From Lawsonella clevelandensis (GTDB lineage: Bacteria > Actinomycetota > Actinomycetes > Mycobacteriales > Mycobacteriaceae): DNA of 64,000 nucleotides. Position numbers and translations under genes: made by a program. The number at the start of each line of letters is the position of its first letter. Position 1 is the first letter of the stretch. Positions 37,684-48,423 of the stretch are shown one piece after another. The notes under the pieces were generated by a model. The model was not told the origin of the DNA. It did no database searches and saw only the letters and a list, made by a program, of their open reading frames with translations. The stretch lies in assembly GCF_001293125.1 (NCBI RefSeq), contig NZ_CP009312.1:186001-250000 (forward strand), given 5' to 3'.

Positions 37684-39036
37684 TTACTTTAAAGCATCAG
37701 GTGTTCCATATATAAGCCACTTCCCACGTCGCTGTCGGATAAGCCCTGCGACTGCTCTCACAACAATGAAAAGAACGAACCCGCTCCACAGCCCAGCCAA
37801 CCCCCAGTGCATGCTGTAGCTCAGCCAAATCATCGGAAGATAACAGCCAAATGCGGCGGCTGCGGTGACATTGCGGAGAAATGCAGCATCCCCTGCGCCA
37901 AGAAGGACCCCATCACATGCAAACACGGCACCTGCCACAGGAAGCAAGCACACCATAAACCACCACGGGATAGACGCTTGTGTGAGCACTGCTGAGTCGT
38001 GGGTGAAGATTTTCGGAATCACACTGTGCAACGCCGCATAGGCGAAAGCGATAACCGTCGCGAAAAGTGTCCCACTCACCACAATCTGTCGTCCCAGCCG
38101 ACTTGTCTCGGTAGTACGCTGCGCACCGAGAGACTCCCCCACCAATGACTGTGCAGCAATCGCAATCGAATCGAGGAGGAGGGACGTAAACACCCAGATT
38201 TGCCACACAATTTGATGAGCTGCGAGTGTCTCCGCCCCGATACGCGCAGCTACCGCCGAAACGGAAAGAAAGCACACCTGGAATCCAAGAGACCGCACAA
38301 TTAGGTCTTTACCCATATGGAGCTGTTCACGGACGACCGACCACTGCGGTTTCCAGGACAGCTGATACTGCCGGGCTGTTCGAATCAGTGCAACTAAGAA
38401 AAGTAGCCCCGTAGCTGATTGTCCTACGACGTTGGCCCACGCGGAACCATGCAGACCGAGCGCGGGTAAACCCCACCAACCGTAGATAAGGGCTGGGCAC
38501 AAAACTGCAGATAAACCGAAGCCGATAACAACGAAAATGGGAGGACGACGGACCTCTTGGACACCTCGCATCCACCCATTTCCCGCCATGGACAACAGGA
38601 TAAAAGGAACTCCCCCTAATGCGATACGCAGCCACAGCACGGTATCGGAGGCTAATTCACCGCCGCCGGTGAGGAGCTGAGCAATGGGCTCCAGAAAAAT
38701 CTGCATAATAACGAGGATGCTGACGCCTACTAGGAGAGCGAGCCAGCTTGCCTGTACGCCCTCTTGACGGGCAAGCCTCGCCTCGCCAGCCCCATAGAAT
38801 CGAGCAGATCGTGCCGTTGTCTCGTAGGACAGAAATGTAAGCTGTGACGAAACAACTGCCAGAACTGTGCCGCCAGCAGCGAGTGCTGCTAGTTCGACTG
38901 CTCCCAGATGACCAACTAGCGCAGTATCAAAGAGTACATACAGCGGTTCTGCGGCAAGGACAACGAGTGCAGGGAGTGCTAGCCGCAAGAGATCAGGAAT
39001 GAGGTGCTGTGACAAGTGCTGAGACGGGGTAGGCAT
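37684..39036 (-). CDS. dinF: MATE-family efflux transporter, DinF-like
   Basis: A 450-residue membrane protein with about 12 segments. The N-terminal half has the MATE pattern LALPALVVLAAEPLYVLFDTALVGHLG (span residues ~19-45) and the second half repeats it. Its position between nrnA and the PPTase matches dinF in mycobacteria. It starts 2 bases after the nrnA stop. The substrate is unknown. Confidence 0.9.
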   Translation of the reverse strand: MPTPSQHLSQHLIPDLLRLALPALVVLAAEPLYVLFDTALVGHLGAVELAALAAGGTVLAVVSSQLTFLSYETTARSARFYGAGEARLARQEGVQASWLALLVGVSILVIMQIFLEPIAQLLTGGGELASDTVLWLRIALGGVPFILLSMAGNGWMRGVQEVRRPPIFVVIGFGLSAVLCPALIYGWWGLPALGLHGSAWANVVGQSATGLLFLVALIRTARQYQLSWKPQWSVVREQLHMGKDLIVRSLGFQVCFLSVSAVAARIGAETLAAHQIVWQIWVFTSLLLDSIAIAAQSLVGESLGAQRTTETSRLGRQIVVSGTLFATVIAFAYAALHSVIPKIFTHDSAVLTQASIPWWFMVCLLPVAGAVFACDGVLLGAGDAAFLRNVTAAAAFGCYLPMIWLSYSMHWGLAGLWSGFVLFIVVRAVAGLIRQRRGKWLIYGTPDALK

Positions 39037-39038
39037 CG

Positions 39039-40046
39039 CTAGTTCAGTGCCCGATGTCCGTCGTGCAGAGGTGGGTCACTCAGTATGATAAGAATTTTCT
39101 CGAGCACCTCTGCCAACGTGCTCTGCACGGTGAAACCAGCGGCCCGGCGATGCCCTCCGCCTCCAAGATGGCGGGCAATTTCCGCGGCATTGACGAGACT
39201 CCGCGAACGGAGAGATCCGGTCCATGTTCCGGGTGTCATCTCCCGCACGACCAAGGCGATTTCTGCTTCTGCAGTAGTACGGACCACCTCGATGAGAGCT
39301 TGTACGTCTTCGGGACGAGCGTGACGGTAAACGTCATAAGGGACTGTGGCGTAAACCAAGCCTCTTCCCTTTCCTGCATCCTGAATTAAGGTGGCTGTCT
39401 GTAAGACTGTTGCAAGCAGCTCAAGGTAGCTGAAGGGGCGGGTGTCCAGGAGTTGGCGAGTAAGGGTATCCGAATCGATTCCCGCTTGTACGAGGCGTGC
39501 TGCATCGCTGTGTGCCCGTGGGCTTCCCCAGTGAAACCCGCCAGTATCGGTAAGGAGACCAGCAAAAAGGCACTGTGCGATATCTTTGGTGAGCTCTAGG
39601 TCAAGTTCATCTAGTACATCCAACACGAGCTGAGCTGTCGCATCTGCACGGGGAATGATCACGCTATGGGTGCCAAAGCCGTCATTAGATCGATGATGAT
39701 CAAGAATGAGGGTATAGGGCACTTTCTCGGCAAGATGGTGCAGTTCTCCCATACGATCAGCAGAACCACAATCCACGACAACCACAAAATCCAGATCATC
39801 AGGCATCTCATTGGGACGCACAATACTCTCCGCACCGGGCAGGATCTGTAGTGTTTCTGGAGTGCGGTCAGGGCGTGCGAAACTCAGCCAGGCTTCTTTC
39901 CCCATAAGATGGGCGATATGCACGACTGCCAGACCTGAGCCGATAGCATCAGCGTCAGGATTAACGTGCGCAATAACAGCGATTCGGTGGGCGTGGTTTG
40001 CAAAGAGGCGGGCTGCTTCAGCGATCGTAACGTGCTGCGCGGTCAC
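39039..40046 (-). CDS. nrnA: DHH-family oligoribonuclease / pAp phosphatase NrnA
   Basis: Degrades nanoRNAs and 3',5'-bisphosphate nucleotides. Manganese ligands are in HVNPDADAIGSG, VVDCGSADR and the DHH motif ILDHHRSNDGFG; the DHHA1 domain has GGGGHRRAAGF. I chose the GTG at 40046, with AGGAAGGAG upstream (335 residues); the frame is open to 40337 across rbfA but that part is a shadow. It follows rbfA by 37 bases. Confidence 0.94.
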   Translation of the reverse strand: MTAQHVTIAEAARLFANHAHRIAVIAHVNPDADAIGSGLAVVHIAHLMGKEAWLSFARPDRTPETLQILPGAESIVRPNEMPDDLDFVVVVDCGSADRMGELHHLAEKVPYTLILDHHRSNDGFGTHSVIIPRADATAQLVLDVLDELDLELTKDIAQCLFAGLLTDTGGFHWGSPRAHSDAARLVQAGIDSDTLTRQLLDTRPFSYLELLATVLQTATLIQDAGKGRGLVYATVPYDVYRHARPEDVQALIEVVRTTAEAEIALVVREMTPGTWTGSLRSRSLVNAAEIARHLGGGGHRRAAGFTVQSTLAEVLEKILIILSDPPLHDGHRALN

Positions 40047-40083
40047 GCGTCTCCTTCCTGGGGTGATACACCCTCGCTCTGAA

Positions 40084-40533
40084 TTAGTCGTCAGAATCGA
40101 CGTCTTCGTTGTCCCGGTAGGGGTTTGCTTCGCCAGCAGGTGAGGCTCCTTCCCGCGCCTTTGCAGTAGCAGCATCAGCAGCACGCGCTTTTGCCAGTAG
40201 CTCCTCCATGCGGAGAGCAGCATCGGGAACGGTGTCAGCTTCGAAGCGCAACGTGGGTGTAAACCGAACTCCAGTGCCCTGCCCGACCAAAGTACGCAGC
40301 TGGCCTTTGGCCTTATTAAGTGCAGCAGCTGCGGCATTCACGTTAGGAGTCGCATCCAGCGTTTCTCCCCGTACCGTGTAATAGACCGTAGCATCGTGGA
40401 GGTCTCCGGTTAGCCGCACGTCAGTGATAGTGACGTATTGCAGGCGAGGGTCTTTAATTTCTCGGTCAATCGCGGTAGCCACGATCTCACCGATACGCTT
40501 TGCGAGTCGGCGCGTACGGGGCGATGATGCCAT
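40084..40533 (-). CDS. rbfA: Ribosome-binding factor A
   Basis: Assists 16S rRNA maturation in the small subunit. The KH-like fold motifs are [22 protein letters not shown] and ATVYYTV; the C-terminal ~30 residues are Ala/Glu-rich and end acidic. It has 149 residues and a strong GAGGAGGGCC ribosome binding site. Its normal upstream partner infB is about 3.5 kb away because two MFS genes lie between, so it must have its own promoter within 40534-40802. Confidence 0.95.
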   Translation of the reverse strand: MASSPRTRRLAKRIGEIVATAIDREIKDPRLQYVTITDVRLTGDLHDATVYYTVRGETLDATPNVNAAAAALNKAKGQLRTLVGQGTGVRFTPTLRFEADTVPDAALRMEELLAKARAADAATAKAREGASPAGEANPYRDNEDVDSDD

Positions 40534-40802
40534 AAGGCCCTCCTCTGACGAAGTATGCCGCTACACGGTACACGGCATGACAGTGTGTGACGTACCTTTC
40601 GAGAATACCCAATAACGGGGTGAACAGGTGAGGCGGCTCCCTCGAATGCGAGAATAAGGGGAAGCTGACATATTGCCAAGTTTTGGGGAACGGTACCCAC
40701 TTAGCCATCCTGATTTCGTCTCAACTGTGAAAAACAGCTTCTGCCAAAGCACATTTGACTAAGTTCAATAGGGAAAGCCAACCATTCCATGAGGAGACTA
40801 CT

Positions 40803-42074
40803 GTGACGGTCGATACCGCTATTATTCCCGAACTCCGCAAGTCTCGTATCTCCGCTGCCTGCGCATTCGGCGTTCACGCCATGCTGCTGGTGGCGTTGGT
40901 GACGTCTTTGCCGAGCCTAGTTCCCATCCTCGGGCTTGAACTCCGCCATGTCGCGTATATCGTTCTCGCTCTCTCCATTATTGCTGCAGTGGGTTCTACC
41001 CTCATGACCTTGGTCGCGAAGCGTACCTCCTCTGCATTCTCCATTCGTATCGCACTGGGGATGCTGGTTGTTTCTGGCCTGTTCCTCGCGTTTACCCCTG
41101 CCGCTGCAGAAAATGCCCGTCTGCCCTTGTTCTGCGTCTCTATCCTGATCTACGGGCTCTCTGTCGGTTCTATCGATGCTACGACCAACATGCAGGCCGT
41201 GGCTATTCAGCGCCGCTACGGACGAGTTATTCTCAACTCCTTCCACGCCATTTGGTCAGTGGGTGCCATCGTCGGCTCCTTGCTGGTGTCCGCAGGCCAA
41301 GCGATTGGCGATATGGCCGGATTCGGCCCTCATAAAAGTGCTGCCGGGGATGTAGTTTCTGATCCCTACCTCTACCCGCGCTACATGTGGACGATGATTA
41401 CGGTAGTCCTCATCCTCGCCGTTGTAAGTCTCATCATCTCTCCGAAGATGCTCGAGTACGGCCGGGAGAAAGACTCCCTAGTCGATGACCAGGGCAACAA
41501 GATTAAGTTTGCCGCACCGATGAAGGCCTTTGCCGCTCTCTGTGCTGCCATGGCGTTCTTCTACGCCATCGACTTTGGTATTCAGAACTGGTCCCCACTC
41601 TATTTGGAACAGCTTCTCGAGGCAGATAAAGCCACTGCACCCCTGGGTGTTACGGTCTACACCATCTTTGGTCTGATCGCCCGCTCACTCGCTGATCGCG
41701 TCGTCAACAAGCTTGGCGAGGTCAAAACTCTCGCACTGGCTGCGGTTGTCTCCATCATCGGTATGATCGTCGTTCTCACAGCTTCGAACGCCATCGTCGC
41801 TGTGGTTGGCTTTGCGATTGTGGGTTGTGGTGTTCCGATCACCGCCCCGCTGTGCTTCTCCACTGCCGGATACATGGTTCCTATCAACCAGATGGACGAA
41901 GCTGTCGGCCGGCTTAACCTTTTCAATTACGCTGGTACCGTTTTCGGCGGCGGCATTGTCGGTTTGATCGCTGGCGACAACCTGAAAATCGCCATGATCT
42001 TCCCCTTGGTGATGGCAGTTTTGCTTCTACTGACCTCGCCGTCGTTTAAGAAGCCCGACGTTATTGTTGACTAA
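40803..42074 (+). CDS. MFS transporter, paralogue of the facing gene
   Basis: A 423-residue major facilitator with 12 membrane segments, similar in style to the YbjJ group. Distinctive motif: DATTNMQAVAIQRRYGRVI then LNSFHAIWSVGAIVGS near residue 140. I chose the GTG at 40803 with GAGGAG six bases upstream; the frame begins at a TTG at 40755 without support. The convergent gene at 42195-43526 is a close paralogue. The 269 bases upstream (40534-40802) hold no other gene. The substrate is unknown. Confidence 0.9.
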   Translation: MTVDTAIIPELRKSRISAACAFGVHAMLLVALVTSLPSLVPILGLELRHVAYIVLALSIIAAVGSTLMTLVAKRTSSAFSIRIALGMLVVSGLFLAFTPAAAENARLPLFCVSILIYGLSVGSIDATTNMQAVAIQRRYGRVILNSFHAIWSVGAIVGSLLVSAGQAIGDMAGFGPHKSAAGDVVSDPYLYPRYMWTMITVVLILAVVSLIISPKMLEYGREKDSLVDDQGNKIKFAAPMKAFAALCAAMAFFYAIDFGIQNWSPLYLEQLLEADKATAPLGVTVYTIFGLIARSLADRVVNKLGEVKTLALAAVVSIIGMIVVLTASNAIVAVVGFAIVGCGVPITAPLCFSTAGYMVPINQMDEAVGRLNLFNYAGTVFGGGIVGLIAGDNLKIAMIFPLVMAVLLLLTSPSFKKPDVIVD

Positions 42075-42114
42075 AGCACACGAGCTGCACCGCAGCCCGC
42101 ATTGCTTACAACTT

Positions 42115-42160
42115 CATAATGATGTCCCCTCCGGACTCATCCGGAGGGGACATCATTATG
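42115..42160. terminator. Bidirectional terminator between the two MFS genes
   Basis: A 21-bp perfect stem (42115-42135 with 42140-42160; core GATGTCCCCTCCGGA) closes a 4-base loop CTCA. It lies between two convergent genes. Confidence 0.9.
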
Positions 42161-42194
42161 GGAAAACTCAAAATGGAATTAGTTAGTTCGTCTC

Positions 42195-43526
42195 TTACTT
42201 GAGAACATCCGTGAAGGTAATGTTACCAACATCCACAGTATCGCCTTCTTCGACAGCTTCCAGGTCAGTGGGACGACGGAAGAAGGGCGACAGGCAAACA
42301 AGTGCGACACACATCACGAGGGGGAAAAGCATTGCTACCTTCATATCACCCTGCGAGATGAGACCAACCACACCGCCGCCTAGCAGAGTACCGATGTAGT
42401 TGAAGAGGTTGAGGCGCCCAATAGCTTCGTCGAGCTGTTCCATTGGCACCAGGTAGCCGGCAGTGGAGAAGCACAGCGGGGCGGTGATCGGAACACCACA
42501 ACCCACAATCGCAAAGCCAACCACAGCGACGATCGGAGACTTGGCGAGTAGGACGATGACCAAGCCAATAAGGGAGATAATAGCGGCAACAAAAAGCGTC
42601 TTGCTTTCACCGAAGCGGCGAGCCAGCCGGTCAGCAACGATACGAGCGATCATCCCGAGAACCATGTAGCAGGAGAGACCCAACGGGGCAATGGCCTTAT
42701 CGGCGTGCTCGATATCCGTCAGGAAGACGGCGGACCAGTTCTGAATACCGAAGTCAATGGTGTAGAAGAAGACCATGGCTGCACAGAGAGCGGCAAAGAT
42801 CTTCATCGGCGGGTGGAACTTCTTCTTCACCTCAGCACTGGTCTCATCCTCTTCGTGACCGTACTTCAACATCTTCGGGGAGATGATGAAGATAACAATG
42901 GTGAGGAGGATGATGAGGGTCACCATTGTCCACATGTAGCGCTGATAAAGGTAGGGATCGCCGTCAGCGGTGGGACCGAATCCCATCTTTCCGGCAACCC
43001 ACTGGCCTAGAGAAACTACGAGGGAGCCAACGATGGCACCGGCCGACCACACTGCGTGGAAGGAGTTGAGAATAACTCGTCCGTAGCGACGCTGGATAGC
43101 CACGGCCTGCATGTTAGTGGTTGCATCAAGTGCACCCACGGCAAACCCATAGAAGATCGTGCAGATGATAAAGACGGGGAGCTTAGAGTTACCGGGGGAT
43201 GCAGGGCCAAAGGTGAGGCCGAAACTGGCGAGAATAAGTAGTGCGAGTGCGACACGAATAGCGAAGGCACTGGAAGTCTTACTAGCAACAATGGTAATAA
43301 CGACAGAACCCGCTGCAGAGAAAGCTGAAAGAGCGAGAACGACGAGAGCGATCTTAGAAGCTGAGATACCCAGCAGGGGCATAAGAGAGGGCAGAGAAGT
43401 TAGCAGAGCCACCATCAGCATGGCCTGAATAGCAAAAGCTACGGAGTCCGCAGCGCGTGCTTTCTTCAGTTCGGGGGTGATAGTGGACAGGGCTAACGGA
43501 TCCGCGTTCTTGGTGAACAAAGACAT
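42195..43526 (-). CDS. MFS transporter, paralogue of the facing gene
   Basis: A 443-residue major facilitator with 12 membrane segments. It shares DATTNMQAVAIQRRYGRVI, GFAIVGCGVPITAPLCFSTAG and LNLFNY with the protein of 40803-42074, so the two arose by duplication. The ATG at 43526 follows AAAGGAG; a TTG codon just before it is in frame. The 483-base AT-rich leader carries four regularly spaced G5 tracts on this strand. The substrate is unknown. Confidence 0.9.
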   Translation of the reverse strand: MSLFTKNADPLALSTITPELKKARAADSVAFAIQAMLMVALLTSLPSLMPLLGISASKIALVVLALSAFSAAGSVVITIVASKTSSAFAIRVALALLILASFGLTFGPASPGNSKLPVFIICTIFYGFAVGALDATTNMQAVAIQRRYGRVILNSFHAVWSAGAIVGSLVVSLGQWVAGKMGFGPTADGDPYLYQRYMWTMVTLIILLTIVIFIISPKMLKYGHEEDETSAEVKKKFHPPMKIFAALCAAMVFFYTIDFGIQNWSAVFLTDIEHADKAIAPLGLSCYMVLGMIARIVADRLARRFGESKTLFVAAIISLIGLVIVLLAKSPIVAVVGFAIVGCGVPITAPLCFSTAGYLVPMEQLDEAIGRLNLFNYIGTLLGGGVVGLISQGDMKVAMLFPLVMCVALVCLSPFFRRPTDLEAVEEGDTVDVGNITFTDVLK

Positions 43527-43859
43527 CAACGTCTCCTTTGGGCGAATTACTAACCTGCACTCACACTATGACTCTTACGTTCCCCTTATTTTTTGGCCCT
43601 CTAAAACCTTTCTAAGCGTCTGAGAACTTTCTTAATTTCTTGCTCTGCAATACCCTTTTACATCAATGTGAAGCGCGTCACTATGCGGAATTATTGGAAG
43701 ATTAGGACAAGTCTCGTCTCACATAACCCGAAGATAGCTTGGGGTTTAGTTAGATACTCCGAATAAGTATTTCCACATGATGAAATTGAGGTAGTTTTGG
43801 GTAAATAATGGTGAACGTCTCTGACACAACAAAAAACTTTTTCACAATTTACGCATCTA

Positions 43860-43901
43860 CCCCCATATTTCACCCCCATTTTTACCCCCTTCGCTACCCC
43901 C
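43860..43901 (-). repeat. Four evenly spaced G5 tracts (ACCCCC repeat, possible G-quadruplex)
   Basis: CCCCC occurs at 43860-43864, 43873-43877, 43885-43889 and 43897-43901, each preceded by A, with a period of 13, 12 and 12 bases. On the minus strand this is G5-N7-G5-N7-G5-N8-G5, a canonical G-quadruplex arrangement, about 335 bases upstream of the MFS start. It could equally be a tandem protein-binding array. Confidence 0.6.
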
Positions 43902-43941
43902 GTGGCTACCTTTCGCCATTTTTTGCCACTTCAAACGGTAA

Positions 43942-43978
43942 AAGAGGCTCCCTTCCCGCTAGAAGAAGGGAGCCTCTT
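43942..43978 (-). terminator. Terminator after infB
   Basis: AAGAGGCTCCCTTC (43942-43955) and GAAGGGAGCCTCTT (43965-43978) form a 14-bp perfect stem with a 9-base loop. TTTT follows on the minus strand, giving a clear rho-independent terminator. Confidence 0.88.
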
Positions 43979-44009
43979 GTTACGTACTATTTACACGTGT
44001 AACGCAAAA

Positions 44010-46880
44010 CTAGTCGCGTGGCTTCTCGACAATTTCGTAAACCTCGATAATGTCATCAACCTTAATATCGGAATATCCAACTGTCAGACCACATTCGAAA
44101 CCTTCACGAACCTCTGTCACATCATCCTTTTCACGCCGTAGCGAGTTTACAGATGTCTCCGGACAGACAACATTGCCATCTCGCACAACACGAGCCTTAG
44201 CATTGCGCCGGACAATTCCGTCCTTAATCATGCAGCCAGCGATCGTACCAACCTTGGAAGACTTGAACAGTGCACGAATCTCGGCATGGCCAATGACATG
44301 CTCTTCGTAGATCGGTTTGAGAAGACCCTTCAGAGCCTTTTCCACTTCATCAATAGCCTCATAGATGACGGTGTAGTAACGAATCTCCACACCTTCACGG
44401 TTGGCGATCTCCGTGGCCTTACCCTCGGCACGGACGTTATAACCAATGATGACGGCATCAGAAGCTTGCGCCAGCATGACGTTCGTCTCCGTCACAGCAC
44501 CAACACCACGGTCAATGATGTTGAGCTCAACTTCGTCGTCAACCTCAATCTCCAGCAACGACGACTCAAGAGCTTCGACCGTGCCAGAGTTGTCACCCTT
44601 AAGGATGAGGTTGAGCTTCGACGTCTCCTTCAAGACCTCGTCGAGATCCTCCAAACTGACGCGCTTACGAGTCTTGGCTGCCAGTGCGTTGCGTTTGCGT
44701 GCGTCACGTTTCTCGGCAATCTGCCGGGCAATACGGTCTTCTTCAACGACCAGGAAGTTATCACCTGCACCGGGGACACTCGTAAAACCAAGCACCTGCA
44801 CTGGCCGAGAGGGCTTTGCTTCCTCGAGGTCGTTACCGTATTCATCAACCATACGACGCACACGGCCATAGGATTCACCAGCGACAATCGAGTCGCCAAT
44901 ATGCAGAGTACCGCGCTGCACCAGCACCGTTGCCATCGGTCCACGACCACGGTCAAGGTGAGCTTCAATAGCGACACCCTGTGCCGGCATATCCGGATTG
45001 GCCCGCAGATCAAGCGTGGCATCAGTGGTCAGCAGCACAGCTTCCAGCAGCTTATCGATATTGACACCATGCTTGGCATCAATTTCGACGAACATCGTCT
45101 CGCCGCCGTATTCTTCCGGTACCAAGCCGTATTCAGTCATCTGGCCACGGATGCGCTCGGGGTTTGCAGACTCTTTGTCAATCTTGGTGATGGCCACCAC
45201 GATCGGAACGTCTGCAGCTTTGGCGTGGTTGATGGCTTCCACTGTCTGCGGCATGACGCCGTCATCAGCGGCAACCACAATGACCGCCAAGTCTGTCGAC
45301 TTAGCACCGCGTGCACGCATAGCCGTGAATGCTTCGTGGCCAGGGGTATCGATAAACGTTATGACACGAGTACGTCCATCCATCGGAAGACGCACCTGGT
45401 AGGCACCGATGTGCTGGGTAATACCACCGGCTTCGCTCTCACCAACATTGGTGCGGCGAATAGTATCCAGCAAGCGGGTTTTACCGTGGTCAACGTGGCC
45501 CATAATGGTGACCACCGGCGGGCGACGCTTGAGTTCATCATCGTCACCGGCATCCACACCGAATTCGAGGTCGAAGGATTCGAGCAGTTCGCGATCCTCG
45601 TCCTCAGGGCTGACCACCTGTACCTTGAAGTTCATCTCGTCGCCGAGGAGCTCCAGGATATCGTCCGACACGGACTGGGTAGCCGTTACCATCTCACCGA
45701 GGTTGAACAGCACCTGTACCAGAGATGCCGGATTGGCATCGATCTTCTCTGCAAAGTCAGCGAGGGAAGCACCGCGGGAAAGGCGCACAACTTCGCCATT
45801 TCCCTTGGGAAGCCGCACACCGCCCACTGAGGGCGCCTGCATTGCTTCATACTCTTGCTTCTTCTGTCGCTTCGACTTCTTTCCACGACGAGGTGCGGCA
45901 CCCGGACGGCCAAAAGCCCCTGCAGTACCACCGCGACGGCCTCCACGACCACCACGGAAACCCCCATTGCCAGGTCCATTACCGGAACTCGCTTGTCCTG
46001 CGGGACCACGGCTACCGCCGCCGAATCCGCCACCGCGACCGCCACGGCCGCCAGCTGCAGGAGTCGGCGCCTCAGCAGCACCAGAATGGCGTGGCATGGC
46101 TGTAGGGGTGGGGAAACGGCCGGAACGACGGTTCTCGCTGCCGCGGTTACCGCGGTTGTTGGAAGAGCGTCCACCCTGACCACCAGCACGTCCACCCTGG
46201 TTCTTCTGACCTCCCTGGCCACCTTGGGCTCCAGGGCGAGGACCAGGACGGCCACCACCTGGACGCGGCATCGGCCGCGGAGCTGGCTGCTCATCGGGGG
46301 TGGAGAAGGGGTTATTAGCGACGTGCGGACGACGTGCGGCAGCCTTCGCGGCAGCTGCCGGCGAAGGACGCGGTGCTCGCGGTTTCGCAGCTGCACCAGG
46401 CTTCGGAGCCTTCGTCGTCTTTGCCGCATCCTTGGCGACAGCAGCAGGACTTGGTTTAGCAGCGGTCGTGGCAGACTCTTCTGCTGCTGTACTTGTACTG
46501 GGGGAAGCGGGCTTCGGGGCCGGCTTCTTGGGAGCAGCCGGCTTGGCGCTCACCTTCGTGGAGGCAGCGGCTGGCGTGTCGCTAGCGGCTGCAGCACTAG
46601 CTGCAACGGTTGGTTTAGCTGCGGGCTTCTTAGCTGCGGGCTTCTTCGCAGCAGCGGGGGTAGCGGTATCAGCAGCCTTCTCCTTTGCAGGCTGCGGGGT
46701 CGCTTCTGCTTGGGCAGCTTTTTCAGCAAATTGTTTGCGGATGCGACGCGCGACCGGAGCTTCCACTGTGGAGCTCGCGGATTTTACGAATTCGCCCTGC
46801 TGATTCAGGGTCTCTAGAAGTTGTTTGGATGTTACTCCGAGCTCTTTTGCTAGCTCGTGAACACGGGCCTTTCCAGCCAC
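44010..46880 (-). CDS. infB: Translation initiation factor IF-2
   Basis: GTPase that delivers initiator tRNA to the ribosome. The N-terminal IF2 domain ([20 protein letters not shown]) is followed by about 300 residues of Ala/Lys/Pro-rich then Gly/Arg-rich low-complexity sequence, as in other actinobacteria. The G domain has [13 protein letters not shown] and ITKID. The C-terminal domains end near [14 protein letters not shown] chose the GTG at 46880, with GAGGAG upstream, 956 residues; a GTG four codons earlier is in frame. It ends the rimP-nusA-ylxR-infB cluster. Confidence 0.96.
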   Translation of the reverse strand: MAGKARVHELAKELGVTSKQLLETLNQQGEFVKSASSTVEAPVARRIRKQFAEKAAQAEATPQPAKEKAADTATPAAAKKPAAKKPAAKPTVAASAAAASDTPAAASTKVSAKPAAPKKPAPKPASPSTSTAAEESATTAAKPSPAAVAKDAAKTTKAPKPGAAAKPRAPRPSPAAAAKAAARRPHVANNPFSTPDEQPAPRPMPRPGGGRPGPRPGAQGGQGGQKNQGGRAGGQGGRSSNNRGNRGSENRRSGRFPTPTAMPRHSGAAEAPTPAAGGRGGRGGGFGGGSRGPAGQASSGNGPGNGGFRGGRGGRRGGTAGAFGRPGAAPRRGKKSKRQKKQEYEAMQAPSVGGVRLPKGNGEVVRLSRGASLADFAEKIDANPASLVQVLFNLGEMVTATQSVSDDILELLGDEMNFKVQVVSPEDEDRELLESFDLEFGVDAGDDDELKRRPPVVTIMGHVDHGKTRLLDTIRRTNVGESEAGGITQHIGAYQVRLPMDGRTRVITFIDTPGHEAFTAMRARGAKSTDLAVIVVAADDGVMPQTVEAINHAKAADVPIVVAITKIDKESANPERIRGQMTEYGLVPEEYGGETMFVEIDAKHGVNIDKLLEAVLLTTDATLDLRANPDMPAQGVAIEAHLDRGRGPMATVLVQRGTLHIGDSIVAGESYGRVRRMVDEYGNDLEEAKPSRPVQVLGFTSVPGAGDNFLVVEEDRIARQIAEKRDARKRNALAAKTRKRVSLEDLDEVLKETSKLNLILKGDNSGTVEALESSLLEIEVDDEVELNIIDRGVGAVTETNVMLAQASDAVIIGYNVRAEGKATEIANREGVEIRYYTVIYEAIDEVEKALKGLLKPIYEEHVIGHAEIRALFKSSKVGTIAGCMIKDGIVRRNAKARVVRDGNVVCPETSVNSLRREKDDVTEVREGFECGLTVGYSDIKVDDIIEVYEIVEKPRD

Positions 46881-47014
46881 TTTTCTCCTCACTCAGAGGT
46901 CAAGCGCCGAAAAGGTGCTCGACCTCAATGGTTACTGTGATTGCCGTTCATCGGAGGGACTTCACGGTGTACTCATCAGCGGTCGGTCTCACTTTCATAT
47001 CTGTTGATGGGATG

Positions 47015-47329
47015 TCACTCTACCGAGTGAACATTTCCATCCGGGGTGCTGCACCATGCTGATACTGCCTGAGTCGCAGTATCGGTGTTCAGCAGTCCTT
47101 GCACACGTAAGGCTCGATGGAATGCGTGACGCTGCAGTGCGAGTTCGTATACTTGCTGATCAGGCAAGATCCATGCTCCCCTACCAGGCAGCACGGCTCG
47201 CGGGTCAAATACTAACTCGGTGCCGTCAGCAGTGCGCCTACTGACAAATCGCCACAGGGTCGAGCACTCTCGTCGTTCCCGCGTTACAATGCACATTCGG
47301 GTGGGACGATGAACCTTACGTATAGCCAC
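47015..47329 (-). CDS. ylxR: YlxR-family (DUF448) RNA-binding protein
   Basis: Small nucleic-acid-binding protein between nusA and infB. The 104 residues include RPTRMCIVTRERRE and the signature DPRAVLPGRGAWI. Translation starts with GTG at 47329. YlxR homologues have been linked to RNase P or to transcriptional effects; the exact role here is unknown. The C-terminal ~15 residues are not conserved. Confidence 0.9.
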   Translation of the reverse strand: MAIRKVHRPTRMCIVTRERRECSTLWRFVSRRTADGTELVFDPRAVLPGRGAWILPDQQVYELALQRHAFHRALRVQGLLNTDTATQAVSAWCSTPDGNVHSVE

Positions 47330-47403
47330 AGGCTATTGTATCGAATTCCGTGGTAAATCCCCGAATTCGAGGAGCTGGGCGCGGCGCACACCGTACGCGA
47401 ACG

Positions 47404-48420
47404 TTAGGCTTCCGCACGCTCCGGTGGCTCAGTGGACACACCATCTGACCGGATATCGATACGCCAACCTGTCAGACGGGCCGCCAACCGAGCATTCTGC
47501 CCTTCTTTACCAATGGCTAGCGACAGCTGATAATCAGGCACAATGACGCGAGCAGCCTTCGTTTCCTCGTCCAACACCGTCACTGACAGCGCTTTCGCAG
47601 GAGAGAGAGCATTACCCACGAAAACGGCAGGATCATCATCCCAATCAACAATGTCGATCTTCTCCCCACCCAGTTCGCGCATGACGTTCCGGACACGCTG
47701 TCCCATCGTGCCGATGCAGGCACCCTTAGCGTTAATACCCTCCTTGAGGGAACGAACTGCGATCTTCGAGCGGTGACCTGCTTCACGCGCGACTGAGGTG
47801 ATCTCAACCTCACCGGCGTCGATTTCAGGAACTTCCAGACGGAATAGTTCACGCACCATATTGGGGTGAGTCCGAGACAGCAGAATCTGCGTGCTGCTTG
47901 TTCCTCGCCGTACACCGACAACGAAGCACTTCAGCCGGTCGCCATGGTTGTAGTGCTCACCAGGCACCTGCTCACTCGGAGCGAGAATACCTTCCTGCGA
48001 ATCCATTTCCGTACCCAGCTGCACGACGACCATACCACGCTTATTAGCAGCCGCGTCGCGCTGTACGATACCGGCGACAATCTCGCCCTGCTGTGCAGCA
48101 TACTGGCCATAGGTGCGATCATTCTCCGCATCACGGAGCCGCTGTAAGATAACCTGTCGGGCGGTGGTCGCGGCAACGCGGCCAAAGTTATTGGGGGTGT
48201 CGTCATACTCCGAAATAATGGCCCCGTCCTCATCAAACTCTTTGACCAGGACGGTGACAGCACCTGTCTTTTCGTTGATATCAATAGAAGCGTGTGGCTG
48301 GTGGCCTTCGGTATGGCGGTAAGCGCTCAAAAGGGCCTGACGGATGGTTTCGATCATGTCTTTGACCGGAATACCTTTTTCGGCTTCAATCATCCGCAGT
48401 GCGGCCAGATCAATATTCAC
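47404..48420 (-). CDS. nusA: Transcription termination/antitermination protein NusA
   Basis: Binds RNA polymerase and nascent RNA. It has the N-terminal NusA domain ([17 protein letters not shown]), an S1 domain, and two KH domains ([16 protein letters not shown] and [20 protein letters not shown]). At 338 residues it lacks the C-terminal acidic repeats of the E. coli protein, normal for actinobacteria. Translation starts with GTG 3 bases after the rimP stop. Confidence 0.96.
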   Translation of the reverse strand: MNIDLAALRMIEAEKGIPVKDMIETIRQALLSAYRHTEGHQPHASIDINEKTGAVTVLVKEFDEDGAIISEYDDTPNNFGRVAATTARQVILQRLRDAENDRTYGQYAAQQGEIVAGIVQRDAAANKRGMVVVQLGTEMDSQEGILAPSEQVPGEHYNHGDRLKCFVVGVRRGTSSTQILLSRTHPNMVRELFRLEVPEIDAGEVEITSVAREAGHRSKIAVRSLKEGINAKGACIGTMGQRVRNVMRELGGEKIDIVDWDDDPAVFVGNALSPAKALSVTVLDEETKAARVIVPDYQLSLAIGKEGQNARLAARLTGWRIDIRSDGVSTEPPERAEA

Positions 48421-48423
48421 TTG

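Larger units (their letters stand above)
43527..44009. other. AT-rich intergenic region between the MFS gene and infB
   Basis: No gene is supported here. The region is richer in A/T than its surroundings and holds the infB terminator (43942-43978), the C5/G5 repeat array (43860-43901) and presumably the promoter of the minus-strand MFS gene. Confidence 0.55.

Noticed and set aside
44286-45830. 514-residue open frame opposite infB
   Set aside because: A shadow of infB with no family motif; the minus-strand frame has every IF-2 motif.
45855-46817. Arg/Ser/Thr-rich long frames around the infB N-terminus
   Set aside because: They come from the low-complexity Ala/Gly/Arg coding region of infB read in other frames.
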